Shown: one piece after another, positions 1 through 7,669 of the stretch
Numbering within the stretch: the stretch's first letter is position 1
How the letters are laid out: each line of letters opens with the position of its first letter
Source: Candidatus Methanomethylophilaceae archaeon
GTDB taxonomy: Archaea > Thermoplasmatota > Thermoplasmata > Methanomassiliicoccales > Methanomethylophilaceae
Direction: 5' to 3'
DNA length: 64,000 nt
Assembly: GCA_944320495.1 (NCBI GenBank)
Contig: CALUHR010000009.1
Coordinates: 1 to 64,000, forward strand
The notes under the pieces: generated by a model
What the model was told of the DNA's origin: nothing
The model's input: the letters and a program-made list of their open reading frames with translations, nothing else
Databases searched by the model: none
Program-made: the position numbers and the translations under genes

Positions 1-179
1 ACAAGACGGTCCTGATCGTGGCCCACAGGATGCGCACCATCGAGGATGCGGACAAGGTCGTGGTGCTGAACAACGGAACCGTCGAGGAGCAGGGCTCTCC
101 TGAGGATCTAAGGATGGCGGGAGGGACCTTCGACAGGATGGTGCATCTACAGAGGATGTCCGAGGATTGGAGCATCTGA
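1..179 (+). CDS. C-terminal end of an exporter-type ABC transporter ATPase subunit (5' end outside window)
   Basis: Only the last 58 codons are present, reading from base 3 to a TGA at 177-179. The peptide begins TVLIVAHRMRT, which contains the ABC switch histidine (H-loop), followed by the typical ending of an ABC nucleotide-binding domain (VVL..G.V.EQGSPE.L). By direct alignment 36 of 58 residues match the end of the exporter-type subunit at 54096-55844, including a shared W-S-I terminus. It is therefore a paralogue of the iron-locus transporter, and the missing upstream sequence probably holds a related transporter pair. Substrate cannot be seen from this fragment. Confidence 0.85.
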   Translation, partial: KTVLIVAHRMRTIEDADKVVVLNNGTVEEQGSPEDLRMAGGTFDRMVHLQRMSEDWSI

Positions 180-201
180 AACGGAAACACAAATCACGGG
201 T

Positions 202-288
202 GGCCCCGGGCCATCCGTGGAAACCATTTCCCGGGGCCGATCAGTCCCTGTATTATAGAATATAAAGAATAAAGGGGCCCGGGGCCCC
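202..288. terminator. Two GC-rich hairpins between convergent genes
   Basis: GGCCCCGGG at 202-210 pairs with CCCGGGGCC at 230-238 (9 bp stem). A second hairpin, GGGGCC (274-279) with GGCCCC (283-288), follows. They separate the ABC gene from the convergent ferredoxin gene and probably mark both 3' ends. Neither is followed by a long T run. Confidence 0.5.
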
Positions 289-297
289 GTTCGGGTT

Positions 298-462
298 TCA
301 GGCGGAGATGCAGCTGGAGGGGCACTCGTCGATGCAGGCTCCACAGTTGCTGCACTTGGAGGTGTCGATGATCGCGACGTCCTCGCAGGTGATGGCGTTC
401 TCGGGGCAGACATCCACGCATGCACCGCATGCGACACATTCGGAAGCGTTGATTGTTGTCAT
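298..462 (-). CDS. 2[4Fe-4S] ferredoxin (54 aa)
   Basis: A small electron carrier of the bacterial/clostridial ferredoxin type. Two motifs are visible: CVACGACVDVCP near residues 9-20 and CSNCGACIDECP near 37-48. Together they supply the eight cysteines for two [4Fe-4S] clusters. One extra cysteine (C26) and a late C51 are also present. The length is normal for the family. The ATG at 462-460 is preceded by a GAGGT ribosome-binding site with correct spacing. In methanogens such ferredoxins shuttle electrons among hydrogenase/heterodisulfide reductase and biosynthetic oxidoreductases, but the partner here is unknown. The upstream region carries TTAGGAA/TCCTAA half-sites like those of the iron-uptake operon at 49210. 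Confidence 0.93.
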   Translation of the reverse strand: MTTINASECVACGACVDVCPENAITCEDVAIIDTSKCSNCGACIDECPSSCISA

Positions 463-522
463 TTGAATTACCTCTGATATCCTGATTTTTCTGAAGGGTA
501 TTTGAATGTACCGATTTTTGAG

Positions 523-566
523 TTAGGAATGTCTGAAAATCGACAGCAAATGTTAGTTCATCCTAA
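523..566. promoter_or_regulatory. Inverted half-sites TTAGGAA ... TCCTAA upstream of ferredoxin
   Basis: TTAGGAA at 523-529 and TCCTAA at 561-566 face each other about 60-105 nt upstream of the ferredoxin start. A second looser pair, CCCTAA (656-661) and TTAGGG (673-678), lies further up. The half-site is identical to the arm of the perfect palindrome in front of the iron transporter at 49210-49229. This suggests a shared metal-responsive regulator, but the spacing between arms differs (31 nt versus 6 nt), so the link is an inference. Confidence 0.35.
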
Positions 567-706
567 CCCATTCATCAAACATCCCGGAAACATCTGGCTA
601 CCCCTTGTTTAGATTGCTATGATGCAATCGTATCAGGTTCTCCAAAATCAGGCAACCCTAATTTCAGTAGGTTTAGGGACACCGATATTCTGGCGGCGCC
701 CCACCG

Positions 707-2119
707 TCATTCGACCTGCGAGGACACCAAATCCTCCACGATGTCCAGGAACTGCTCCTTCTTGTCAGGCGGGATCGTCGCACCGGCCGCCACAGTATGC
801 CCTCCCCCGTAGCCCCCGACCAGCTCCGCCGCAGTCTTCATAACGCTCGACAGGTCGAGGCCACGGTCGACCAGACGTCTGTCGGCTCTGGCAGAGACCT
901 TGGTCCCGTCATCGGAGTCCGCGAACGCGATTATCGGGATGTTGCGGGCGCATTCACCGGAGCTGAGGACCATCCCTGCGACGATCCCCACAACGGTCTC
1001 CTTTATCTCGGAGCCGGCGTCGAACCACTGGATGAAGCGCCTCTCCCTGAGCAGATGGTTGTCCTTGATGTACGACATCGCCGATGAGATGTGCCTGCGG
1101 TGCTCCGCACGGTTCCTCTCGGCATCCTTGAGAGCCGACATGTCCCCGCGGCATATCCTCAGCCCGGTCTCGGCATCCTCGTACCTGCCACACGAGTTCA
1201 GGACCGTGGCGAACTCCTTGGCATCCCTCAGGCCCGTCCCGCGGGGCATGTTGGGGAACGAGTACATCTCGCCGAAGGCCCTCGACTCCTGTTCCGGACC
1301 GACAAGCTCGAGGATGCGCTCGGTGGCGCGCTCCCTCTCCTCGGAAGAGAGGTCGTTCCATACCCTCCACCTACCGCCGTCCTTGCCCCTGATCCCCATA
1401 GAATCCAGGAACTGGAGGCATCCGGACGCGTTATCACTGAGCCCCGGGATCTGCGGATCGCTGCTGAACTGGAGATACTGGTTGATCGGACGGGTCTCCC
1501 TGCCGAAGAACCTCAGGTCGTGATCGACGACCAGGTCCCCGTTGGCGCTCGCATCGTCGACGATGACCCTATTGAGACTCACAAGACCGGAATGCCCGGA
1601 ATCCTGGAAATCGCCGACCGCGCCGACGACCGCCAGGTACGCCAGGTCCACGTTCGACGGGTCCACCGCCTTCGACAGGAGATACGTCATCCCGGCTCCG
1701 CAGACCTCGTATGATCCGTCCATGCCGTAGACGTGCGGATTGAGGTGGGTGATCCCGGTGAAGCTGTCGAGGACGGTCTGCTTCCTCCTCCACCTCGGAT
1801 CCGGGACATGATGGTCGGTGACTATGATGCCGTCCCTGGTGAATTCGGAGAGGTATCCGCTGCCGAGGTCACATATCCAGACCAGGCTCTGCTCAGACGA
1901 GTTGATCGCCTCGACGGTCTCCTCCGATATCTTCTTCTCGAACCGGACCTCGTGCGTCTTGCCGAGCCTCTCGGCGGTGATGTCCGCCACCGCGCCCGCC
2001 GATATACCGTCGGCATCGATGTGAGAGATGATCAGGATGTCCTGCGCGTCCCTGAGCTGCGACGCCGCCGCATCGAGGTCCCTCTGCATCCTGCGTAGAT
2101 CACCAGCGGAAGCCGGCAT
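707..2119 (-). CDS. Archaeal RecJ-like / GAN-type DHH-family single-strand exonuclease (470 aa)
   Basis: A DHH-superfamily phosphoesterase expected to degrade single-stranded nucleic acid. In archaea this family (GAN) associates with the GINS/CMG replicative helicase. Visible motifs: SHIDADG at about residues 32-38 (metal-binding H and two D), CDLG near 83, the signature DHH at 102-104, and a C-terminal DHHA1 domain with GGYGGGH near the end. Length is typical. Its start lies inside the end of the upstream exonuclease-like gene (20 bp overlap), so the two are co-transcribed. Assignment to GAN rather than another archaeal RecJ paralogue rests on length and domain order. Confidence 0.88.
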   Translation of the reverse strand: MPASAGDLRRMQRDLDAAASQLRDAQDILIISHIDADGISAGAVADITAERLGKTHEVRFEKKISEETVEAINSSEQSLVWICDLGSGYLSEFTRDGIIVTDHHVPDPRWRRKQTVLDSFTGITHLNPHVYGMDGSYEVCGAGMTYLLSKAVDPSNVDLAYLAVVGAVGDFQDSGHSGLVSLNRVIVDDASANGDLVVDHDLRFFGRETRPINQYLQFSSDPQIPGLSDNASGCLQFLDSMGIRGKDGGRWRVWNDLSSEERERATERILELVGPEQESRAFGEMYSFPNMPRGTGLRDAKEFATVLNSCGRYEDAETGLRICRGDMSALKDAERNRAEHRRHISSAMSYIKDNHLLRERRFIQWFDAGSEIKETVVGIVAGMVLSSGECARNIPIIAFADSDDGTKVSARADRRLVDRGLDLSSVMKTAAELVGGYGGGHTVAAGATIPPDKKEQFLDIVEDLVSSQVE

Positions 2120-2861
2120 GCTCCCTCACCAGCCTTTCGTAGATCGTGTCGGCTATCCTCTCCAGGTTCACGGTATCGGCACGGTTGTACTCGGTCAGGA
2201 TCTCGAGCGCGTCGCGATCCCCGTGCCTCTCCCACATCTTCCAGAGACGCACGGCATCGGCACCGTCTACGCCCTCGATGTCCTCGGACCTTGTTATCCC
2301 CATCTCGATCTCCAGGGGCTTCAGCCCTCCGCGGTAGCCGACCTTCCTGGATGCGAAGCGCAGGTCGAACTGCGGTATGTCCCAGTCAACCTCCGGGAAG
2401 CTGTTCCTGAGGACCGGCACGTCGAAGCAACTGCCGTTGAACGTAACAAGGATCGAGACACCGTCCAGCGCCTGTGCCAGAGCGTCCGGGGTCAGGTCTA
2501 TGCCCTCCGTCAGGGTGACCGTGTCGGCAGGACGGTGTACTGTGACGACGGTCACCAGGGAGTCCCTGGACAGCCCGTCGGTCTCGATATCCAGATACGC
2601 GGCGGAGTCCCTGAAGTGACGGTACATCCTCCACACCTCCCCCTTCGGCATCATGTCCGCCAGCGAACGGGAGTCCCCGTCATCGAGGAGTTCCGATGCC
2701 TGGGTCAGCAGGATGTCGCCCCTCTCCTTGACCTCTGGCCTCATCGTGTGCACCGAATCGGCCGATAGGAATTCATCCCAGGTGCGGACACCGTCCTCCC
2801 ATATCGCCTTCTCCTTCTTGGCGCCGACGGACGGCAGAATCTGGAAAGTGTGTGTTATCAT
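2100..2861 (-). CDS. YprB-type RNase H-like exonuclease domain protein (253 aa)
   Basis: The central part has the DEDD exonuclease fold seen in COG3359/YprB: AYLDIETDGL (first acidic motif), a following LVTFNGSCFDVPVL (N-G-x-x-F-D motif) and YNRADTVNLERIA (late acidic D). The N-terminal part, with VGAKKEKAIWEDGVRTW, looks like a helix-hairpin-helix type segment. The frame is open back to 2972, but the ATG at 2861-2859 was chosen because a TTAACC TATA-like element sits about 30 nt upstream and the extension has no family resemblance. It overlaps the RecJ-like gene by 20 bp; shared transcription suggests a joint DNA-repair or replication role. Confidence 0.8.
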   Translation of the reverse strand: MITHTFQILPSVGAKKEKAIWEDGVRTWDEFLSADSVHTMRPEVKERGDILLTQASELLDDGDSRSLADMMPKGEVWRMYRHFRDSAAYLDIETDGLSRDSLVTVVTVHRPADTVTLTEGIDLTPDALAQALDGVSILVTFNGSCFDVPVLRNSFPEVDWDIPQFDLRFASRKVGYRGGLKPLEIEMGITRSEDIEGVDGADAVRLWKMWERHGDRDALEILTEYNRADTVNLERIADTIYERLVREHAGFRW

Positions 2862-2915
2862 GGACGGCGGGTGTAGTCCGCCGCCGTGGTTAAGGTTATC
2901 GGACCCTGGTGGACC

Positions 2916-2933
2916 CAACCCGAATATGGGTTG
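2916..2933. promoter_or_regulatory. Perfect 6-6-6 inverted repeat CAACCC-GAATAT-GGGTTG
   Basis: An 18-bp dyad about 55 bp upstream of the exonuclease operon start and 120 bp upstream of the zinc-ribbon gene. Its size and position suit a dimeric regulator, but no regulator is identified. Confidence 0.35.
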
Positions 2934-3051
2934 ATGGGGATCCAAGTGCCAGTCCTCCGAGTGCGCAATCATCCAACTTCCGCAAGGGTAGTTTATGTCC
3001 GACGGGGTAGCTCGGAACCGCTTTTAACCTCCGCTCGGATAGTTGAGAGAC

Positions 3052-3156
3052 ATGAGATGCACCTACTGCGGACACGAAATCCCCGCGCTCTACCCGTTCT
3101 CGATGTGCCCCACATGCGGACAGCCTGTGGACAGGCCAGCGGGCTCGGGCAACTGA
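3052..3156 (+). CDS. 34-residue zinc-ribbon microprotein
   Basis: Encodes MRCTYCGHEI...CPTCGQPV, a minimal double CxxC zinc ribbon with an unstructured glycine-rich tail. A TATA-like CTTTTAACC lies at about 3021-3029, some 26 nt before the ATG, consistent with a leaderless transcript. The start context (GAGAGACATGAG) is repeated exactly at the next gene (3232). The function is unknown; candidates are an accessory factor or a nucleic-acid-binding peptide. Confidence 0.65.
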   Translation: MRCTYCGHEIPALYPFSMCPTCGQPVDRPAGSGN

Positions 3157-3231
3157 GCAAAACTCCCGGCCCCGCCGCTTGCAATGGAGCCGGGAAAAGC
3201 ATCTTTTTATGACCATCCATTCACGAGAGAC

Positions 3232-3954
3232 ATGAGGTACAAAGAGATCCTCCCGGGCGTCCGCATCACGAGCGACAGATGCCTGGTGCTCAAAGAAGGG
3301 CCGACCGTGGTCCTCGGGGACCTTCATCTCGGATACGAGCGCGCCCTCGAGCAGGAGGGGATGTACATACCCAGGATAAACACGGACTCGATCCGCGACG
3401 CCCTCAACGACATCCTCTGCCGCTACGAGCCTGAGAGGGTGGTCCTGCTAGGGGACGTGAAACACGACTTCAAGCGTGCCGGGTTCGAGGAGAAGCGCGA
3501 GGTCAGGAGGATCATCGGACTGCTCTCCGAGGCCGCCGAGACGGTCGTCATCAAGGGGAACCACGACAACTACATCCAGAACATCATCTCCGACCTGGGG
3601 ATCCTGGCTGTGGACAACATCGATATCATGGGATACAGGCTGGAGCACGGACATGTGGACTCGGGCGTGAGGCCTGTGATAATCGGGCACGAGCACCCGT
3701 CCGTCAGGATCCCTGGGTCTGTCGGGGGCGGCATGAAGATCCAGTGCTTCGTCCATGCCAGGAAGGACGGGGTCATCGTCCTGCCGCCGTTCAGCCCGTT
3801 CTCGTCCGGGAACGACCTGGTGCTCGACAAGGAGTGCGTGATGGCCCCGGCCCTGAAGAGCTCCGACTTCGCCTCCGCCGAGATATACGGCGTCACCGAC
3901 ATGGGACTGATGGATCTGGGCACCCTCAGGGACCTGTCGGAGGTCACCCTCTGA
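3232..3954 (+). CDS. Calcineurin-like metallophosphoesterase, archaeal SbcD-related (240 aa)
   Basis: Carries the full dinuclear-metal signature: GDLHLGYE, GDVKHDF, GNHDNY and GHEHPS in order. It matches the small archaeal metallophosphoesterase family (YcsE/SbcD-related), which lacks the capping domain of Mre11. The frame is open from 3184, but the ATG at 3232 has a T-rich TATA-like box (ATCTTTTTATG) about 25 nt upstream and starts where family proteins start. It acts on phosphodiesters or phosphomonoesters; the exact substrate is not inferable. Confidence 0.85.
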   Translation: MRYKEILPGVRITSDRCLVLKEGPTVVLGDLHLGYERALEQEGMYIPRINTDSIRDALNDILCRYEPERVVLLGDVKHDFKRAGFEEKREVRRIIGLLSEAAETVVIKGNHDNYIQNIISDLGILAVDNIDIMGYRLEHGHVDSGVRPVIIGHEHPSVRIPGSVGGGMKIQCFVHARKDGVIVLPPFSPFSSGNDLVLDKECVMAPALKSSDFASAEIYGVTDMGLMDLGTLRDLSEVTL

Positions 3955-4071
3955 ACGGAGCTTAATAGCCGTCTGGATTCCTATAAACGCGCGCGTAATA
4001 AAGAACGATGGAGCCAAGGTAGGTCCATTAAAATATGAGAAAGGCATTTGCTCAATCAAGGAGAAATCAAA

Positions 4072-5109
4072 ATGACAATGACTCCTAGAGACAGAGTACT
4101 CGCTGCTATGAAACAGGAATCCCTGGACAGGCCCGCTGTCGCCATCTTCACCCAGTCCGCCACCCTCGGACAGATGGAGAAGACCGGTGCCGCCTGGCCC
4201 GAGGCCCACAAGAACGCCGAGATCATGGCCAAACTCGGTGCCGCCCAGGCCGATGTCTTCGGATACGAGTGCGTCAGGGCTCCCTTCTGCCTGACCGCTG
4301 AGTCCGAGAGGCTCGGCGCCAAGGTCCAGGTTGACAAGAAGGACGCCTCCCCCATGATCAAGGGACACCCCTTCAAATTCGACCCCATGTCCGGAGAGTA
4401 CGACGACCCCTCCGTCATGATGTCCCCCGAGGAGTTCATCCAGGGCGGCAGGCCCGCCGAGGCCATCAAGGCCATGGAGATCCTCGCCAAGTCCCACGGA
4501 GAGAACTACGCTGTCGTTGCCGGAAACACCGGACCCTTCACCCTCACCGGAAACCTCGTCAACACCGAGAACATGATCTTCGGAATGATGATGGCTCCTG
4601 AGGAGGTCGACAAGTGGGTCGACGCCGTCAACCCCATCGTCACCGCCTACACCAACGCCCTCATGGACGCTGGTGCCGACGTCGTTCAGTGCTCCGAGCC
4701 CTCCGGATCCACCGACATGCTCGCTCCCGACATGTTCGAGGAGGCCACCGGACGCCACATCAGGGTCTGCCTGAAGCCCAGGGCCGACAAGTACACCGTC
4801 CTCCACATCTGCGGAGACACCTACCCCATCCTCGACCAGATGGATGCCACCGGAGTTTCCGGACTGTCCATCGAGGAGAAGGTCGAGCCCGAGAAGGCCG
4901 TTGAGAAGGTCGGACACAAGACCGCCCTCGTCGGAAACGTCGGATCCGTCAGGCCCCTGTTCCAGGGAACCCCTGAGGAGGTCGAGGCTGCCGCCAAGAG
5001 GTCTGCCGCCGCTGGATTCAACATCATCTCCTCCGGATGCGGAATCGCTGTCGCCACCCCTGACGCCAACATGGAAGCCATGGTCAGGGCCATCAAGAGC
5101 CTGGCATAA
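4072..5109 (+). CDS. Methylcobamide:coenzyme M methyltransferase, MtaA/MtbA family (345 aa)
   Basis: Transfers the methyl group from a methylated corrinoid protein to coenzyme M, feeding methyl-reducing methanogenesis from methanol or methylamines. It is a uroporphyrinogen-decarboxylase-fold protein with the zinc ligands expected for thiol activation: H245-x-C247 in VLHICGD and C323 in SSGCGIA. Codon usage is strikingly uniform (GGA, GCC, AAG, CTC), indicating very high expression. A strong AAGGAG site (4058-4063) lies 8 nt before the chosen ATG; the frame itself opens at 4048. MtaA (methanol) and MtbA (methylamine) cannot be told apart by eye, and no corrinoid protein or substrate methyltransferase is adjacent. 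Confidence 0.92.
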   Translation: MTMTPRDRVLAAMKQESLDRPAVAIFTQSATLGQMEKTGAAWPEAHKNAEIMAKLGAAQADVFGYECVRAPFCLTAESERLGAKVQVDKKDASPMIKGHPFKFDPMSGEYDDPSVMMSPEEFIQGGRPAEAIKAMEILAKSHGENYAVVAGNTGPFTLTGNLVNTENMIFGMMMAPEEVDKWVDAVNPIVTAYTNALMDAGADVVQCSEPSGSTDMLAPDMFEEATGRHIRVCLKPRADKYTVLHICGDTYPILDQMDATGVSGLSIEEKVEPEKAVEKVGHKTALVGNVGSVRPLFQGTPEEVEAAAKRSAAAGFNIISSGCGIAVATPDANMEAMVRAIKSLA

Positions 5110-5135
5110 GCGCATAGCAGTAACCCAAACCCTTT

Positions 5136-5149
5136 CCCCCTTCGGGGGG
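5136..5149 (+). terminator. UUCG-tetraloop hairpin after the methyltransferase
   Basis: CCCCC-TTCG-GGGGG followed by the pyrimidine-rich GATCTTCTTCTCCC, placed 27 nt after the stop codon. Confidence 0.7.
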
Positions 5150-5255
5150 GGATCTTCTTCTCCCAAATCCTTGATGAATCTTCGGAACGGCAGGCTTCGC
5201 TGTTCCGATAGGATCGAATATGATGGTTGATGGTCAGAGCTCTGACTTCACCAGG

Positions 5256-5473
5256 TCAAGAGATCGTATACGTTCTTCTGTTCTCCGTCAGGATCATGCT
5301 TATCCTCAGATGCTCACCATAATAGTCTGAAGATTCACCAACGGGATCAATCTCAGCATGAGCAACATAGGCATCACCGTAGAGACATCCATCTGCGGGA
5401 TGCTGCTTGTCGCCGATCAGACGGACCCTGCCAGCACATCACCTGCTGAATCATCGAGAGAAATGGGATCCAT
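5256..5473 (-). pseudogene. Small decayed reading frame with one frameshift
   Basis: The 445-bp gap between the methyltransferase and argF holds a broken frame on the minus strand. From an ATG at 5473-5471 it reads MDPISLDDSAGDVLAG and stops; a one-base shift at about 5418 gives a protein-like stretch (RLIGDKQHPADGCLYGDAY ... SMILTENRRTYTIS) ending in TGA at 5258-5256. Joined, it would be about 70 residues. I do not recognise the family. The rest of the gap is the methyltransferase terminator, a stem GGAACGGC/GCTGTTCC at 5183-5205, and the argF terminator. Confidence 0.4.
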
Positions 5474-5494
5474 TCGGGGATGAGAAAAGATGAT

Positions 5495-5544
5495 GCCGGC
5501 ATCCCTGCGTGATTCCGGGGATGCCGGCCCGACCGTACGGTCGG
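5495..5544 (-). terminator. Tandem hairpins downstream of argF
   Basis: GCCGGCATCCC (5495-5505) pairs perfectly with GGGATGCCGGC (5518-5528), and a perfect 16-bp palindrome CCGACCGTACGGTCGG occupies 5529-5544. Both lie immediately after the argF stop at 5555. Confidence 0.65.
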
Positions 5545-5554
5545 ATCAAGGGTT

Positions 5555-6475
5555 TCAGTCCTTCATGAGGGTGTACAGGACGGCCTTCTGGGCGTGGAGC
5601 CTGTTCTCGGCCTGATCGAAGACGACGCTGTGCGGTCCCTCGATGACCTCGTTGGTGATCTCCTGTCCCCTGTGGGCGGGGAGGCAGTGCATTACGATGC
5701 AGGTGGGCTTCGCGATGGAGATCAGGTCATCGTTGATCTGGTAGTCGTGGAAGAGCTTGATGGCATCGGCCTCGGGGGTGCTGTCCCCCATGGAGATCCA
5801 GGTGTCGGTGTAGAGGACGTCGGCGTCCTTGCAGGCCTCCTTCGGCTCATGGGAGGCGATGATCTTGGACCCGTTCTTCTCCGCGATCTGGGACGCCTTC
5901 AGCATGATCTCGGCGTTGGGCATGCGGACAGCGGGGCAGCAGGCGACCATGTCCATGCCCATGATGGCGCAGGCGTAGAGCAGAGAGTTGCACACGTTGT
6001 TGCCGTCCCCGAGGTACACCAGCTTCTTCCCGCGGAATCCTCCGAGCTTCTCCTTGATGGTGACCATGTCCGCGAGGGCCTGGCAGGGATGCTCGAGGTT
6101 GTCGAGTCCGCTGATGACCGGAACGGTCGCCCACTCGCCGAACTTGTCCATCATCTTGTAGTCGAAGGCGCGGTACATGATGCCGTGGACGAACCTACTC
6201 ATGACACGGGCGGTGTCCTCGACGGTCTCGCTGTGGACGCCCATCTGCATCTTGGACTCGTCGATGTAGAGCGCGTGGCCGCCGAGCTCGGTGATGGCCA
6301 CGTCGAACGAGATCCTGGTGCGGGTGCTGGGCTTCTCGAAGATCATCGCGAGGGTCTTACCCTTGAGCGGGTCGCCGTGGTGTCCGCGCTCGGCCTTGAG
6401 CTTGATCGCAAGGTCGACAAGATCCGGCCACTCGGCCTCCATGTCTGAAACGGAGATGAGATCTCTCTTTGCCAT
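5555..6475 (-). CDS. argF: Ornithine carbamoyltransferase (306 aa)
   Basis: Condenses ornithine with carbamoyl phosphate to give citrulline in arginine biosynthesis. Signature residues are clear: S50-T-R-T-R54 for carbamoyl phosphate, HPCQ for the second phosphate contact, the GDGNNVCNS motif for ornithine/backbone, and HCLPAHRG near the C-terminus with the catalytic cysteine and the ornithine site. Length is normal. A TATA box (AGTATATGA) lies about 26 nt before the ATG, so the mRNA is probably leaderless. It is monocistronic, ending in the paired hairpins at 5495-5544. Confidence 0.97.
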   Translation of the reverse strand: MAKRDLISVSDMEAEWPDLVDLAIKLKAERGHHGDPLKGKTLAMIFEKPSTRTRISFDVAITELGGHALYIDESKMQMGVHSETVEDTARVMSRFVHGIMYRAFDYKMMDKFGEWATVPVISGLDNLEHPCQALADMVTIKEKLGGFRGKKLVYLGDGNNVCNSLLYACAIMGMDMVACCPAVRMPNAEIMLKASQIAEKNGSKIIASHEPKEACKDADVLYTDTWISMGDSTPEADAIKLFHDYQINDDLISIAKPTCIVMHCLPAHRGQEITNEVIEGPHSVVFDQAENRLHAQKAVLYTLMKD

Positions 6476-6544
6476 GCCAGGGTGAAGTGGCGGGGGTTCA
6501 TATACTGTGTGAATGGGGGACGGGGTTCGGGGAGTCCCCGCGCA

Positions 6545-7645
6545 TCATCTCTTGACGATGATGCAGACAATGTCCTCGTCCGCCACGATGTGCTCCATAC
6601 CGACGGTCTGGCCGGGGAACTTGGCGCTCTTCCCCCAGATCATCGCGTAACGGAAGTTGTTCTTGAAGTCGCGGTGGATGAGCTCGCAGACGTCACCGAC
6701 GGTGTTCCCCCTCTTGACGATGAGCGGGATGTCCAGGTCCGCCTCCTGACCCTGCGGTTTGAGGAAGATGCGGATCATGTCGATCGTGTCGTAGAGGCCC
6801 TGCTGGAGGTCCTTGATCCCGTATCCGGTCGCGGCGGAGATGGGGATGCAGCGGTAGTCCTTGTGGAGGTCCAGCGCCGCCTCGAGCTCGCCCGGCTTCG
6901 CGAGGTCCACCTTGTTGATGGCCATGATGGCCTTGATGTACACACGGTTCCCTGCGAGGACGTCGAGCATCTGCTCCACGTCGATGTCCTCGCGGACGAC
7001 GACGGTGGCGTTGACATGGCCGTAGGCGGCGGTCATGTCCTTGATCGTATCGACGTCGATCTTGGTGAGCTTCAGCGTCGGCTTCACGAGGATTCCGCCG
7101 TGGTCCGAACCGGTGATGACGACGTCCGGCTTCTTCTGGTTGAGGCGTATGCCGGCGTTGTACAGCTCCCTGAACAGTACGTCCATCTTAGGGTTGAAGA
7201 CGTCGCATACCAGCAGGATGACATCGGCGGATCTGGCGGCCGCGATGACCTCCCTTCCGCGTCCCTTGCCGCGGGACGCGTCCTTGATCAGACCGGGCAT
7301 GTCCAGGATCTGGATCTTGGCGTGGTTGTACTCCATGATCCCCGGGACGACATCGAGGGTGGTGAAGTGGTAGGCGCCGACCTCGGACTTCGCACCGGTG
7401 AGCTGGTTCAGGAGGGTGGATTTACCGACGGACGGGAATCCGACGAGGGCGACGGTGGCGTTTCCGGCCTTCTTGACGTAGAATCCCTTGGTGGGGCCCT
7501 TGGACGAACGGCGCTTCTCCTCCTCCATCGTGAGCCTGGCGATCTTCGCCTTCAGCTTCCCGATGTGTCCCTCGGTGGCCTTGTTGTACTTGGTCTTGGA
7601 GATCTCGTTCTCCAGCTCCTTGATCTGATCCTCGATCGTTCCCAT
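6545..7645 (-). CDS. DRG-family GTPase with TGS domain (366 aa)
   Basis: An Obg-related translation GTPase conserved in archaea and eukaryotes (COG1163), thought to act with ribosomes or translating mRNA. Domain order: an N-terminal lysine-rich coiled coil (about 1-55), the G domain with P-loop GFPSVGKST, switch II DMPGL, and NKVD specificity motif, then a C-terminal TGS domain that binds RNA or ribosome. Length matches archaeal Drg. It lies 24 bp after the zinc-ribbon/helical gene at 7670-8602 and is presumably in the same transcript. Confidence 0.94.
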   Translation of the reverse strand: MGTIEDQIKELENEISKTKYNKATEGHIGKLKAKIARLTMEEEKRRSSKGPTKGFYVKKAGNATVALVGFPSVGKSTLLNQLTGAKSEVGAYHFTTLDVVPGIMEYNHAKIQILDMPGLIKDASRGKGRGREVIAAARSADVILLVCDVFNPKMDVLFRELYNAGIRLNQKKPDVVITGSDHGGILVKPTLKLTKIDVDTIKDMTAAYGHVNATVVVREDIDVEQMLDVLAGNRVYIKAIMAINKVDLAKPGELEAALDLHKDYRCIPISAATGYGIKDLQQGLYDTIDMIRIFLKPQGQEADLDIPLIVKRGNTVGDVCELIHRDFKNNFRYAMIWGKSAKFPGQTVGMEHIVADEDIVCIIVKR

Positions 7646-7669
7646 GACCCCTCACCGTCTGCTGCCGAT

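Noticed and set aside
3448-5166. 572-residue open frame on the minus strand
   Set aside because: It is the antisense of the metallophosphoesterase and the highly codon-biased methyltransferase; composition is Gly/Val/Asp-rich shadow sequence without motifs.
5358-5483. 41-codon plus-strand frame in the gap before argF
   Set aside because: No ribosome-binding site; it overlaps a more protein-like decayed frame on the minus strand.
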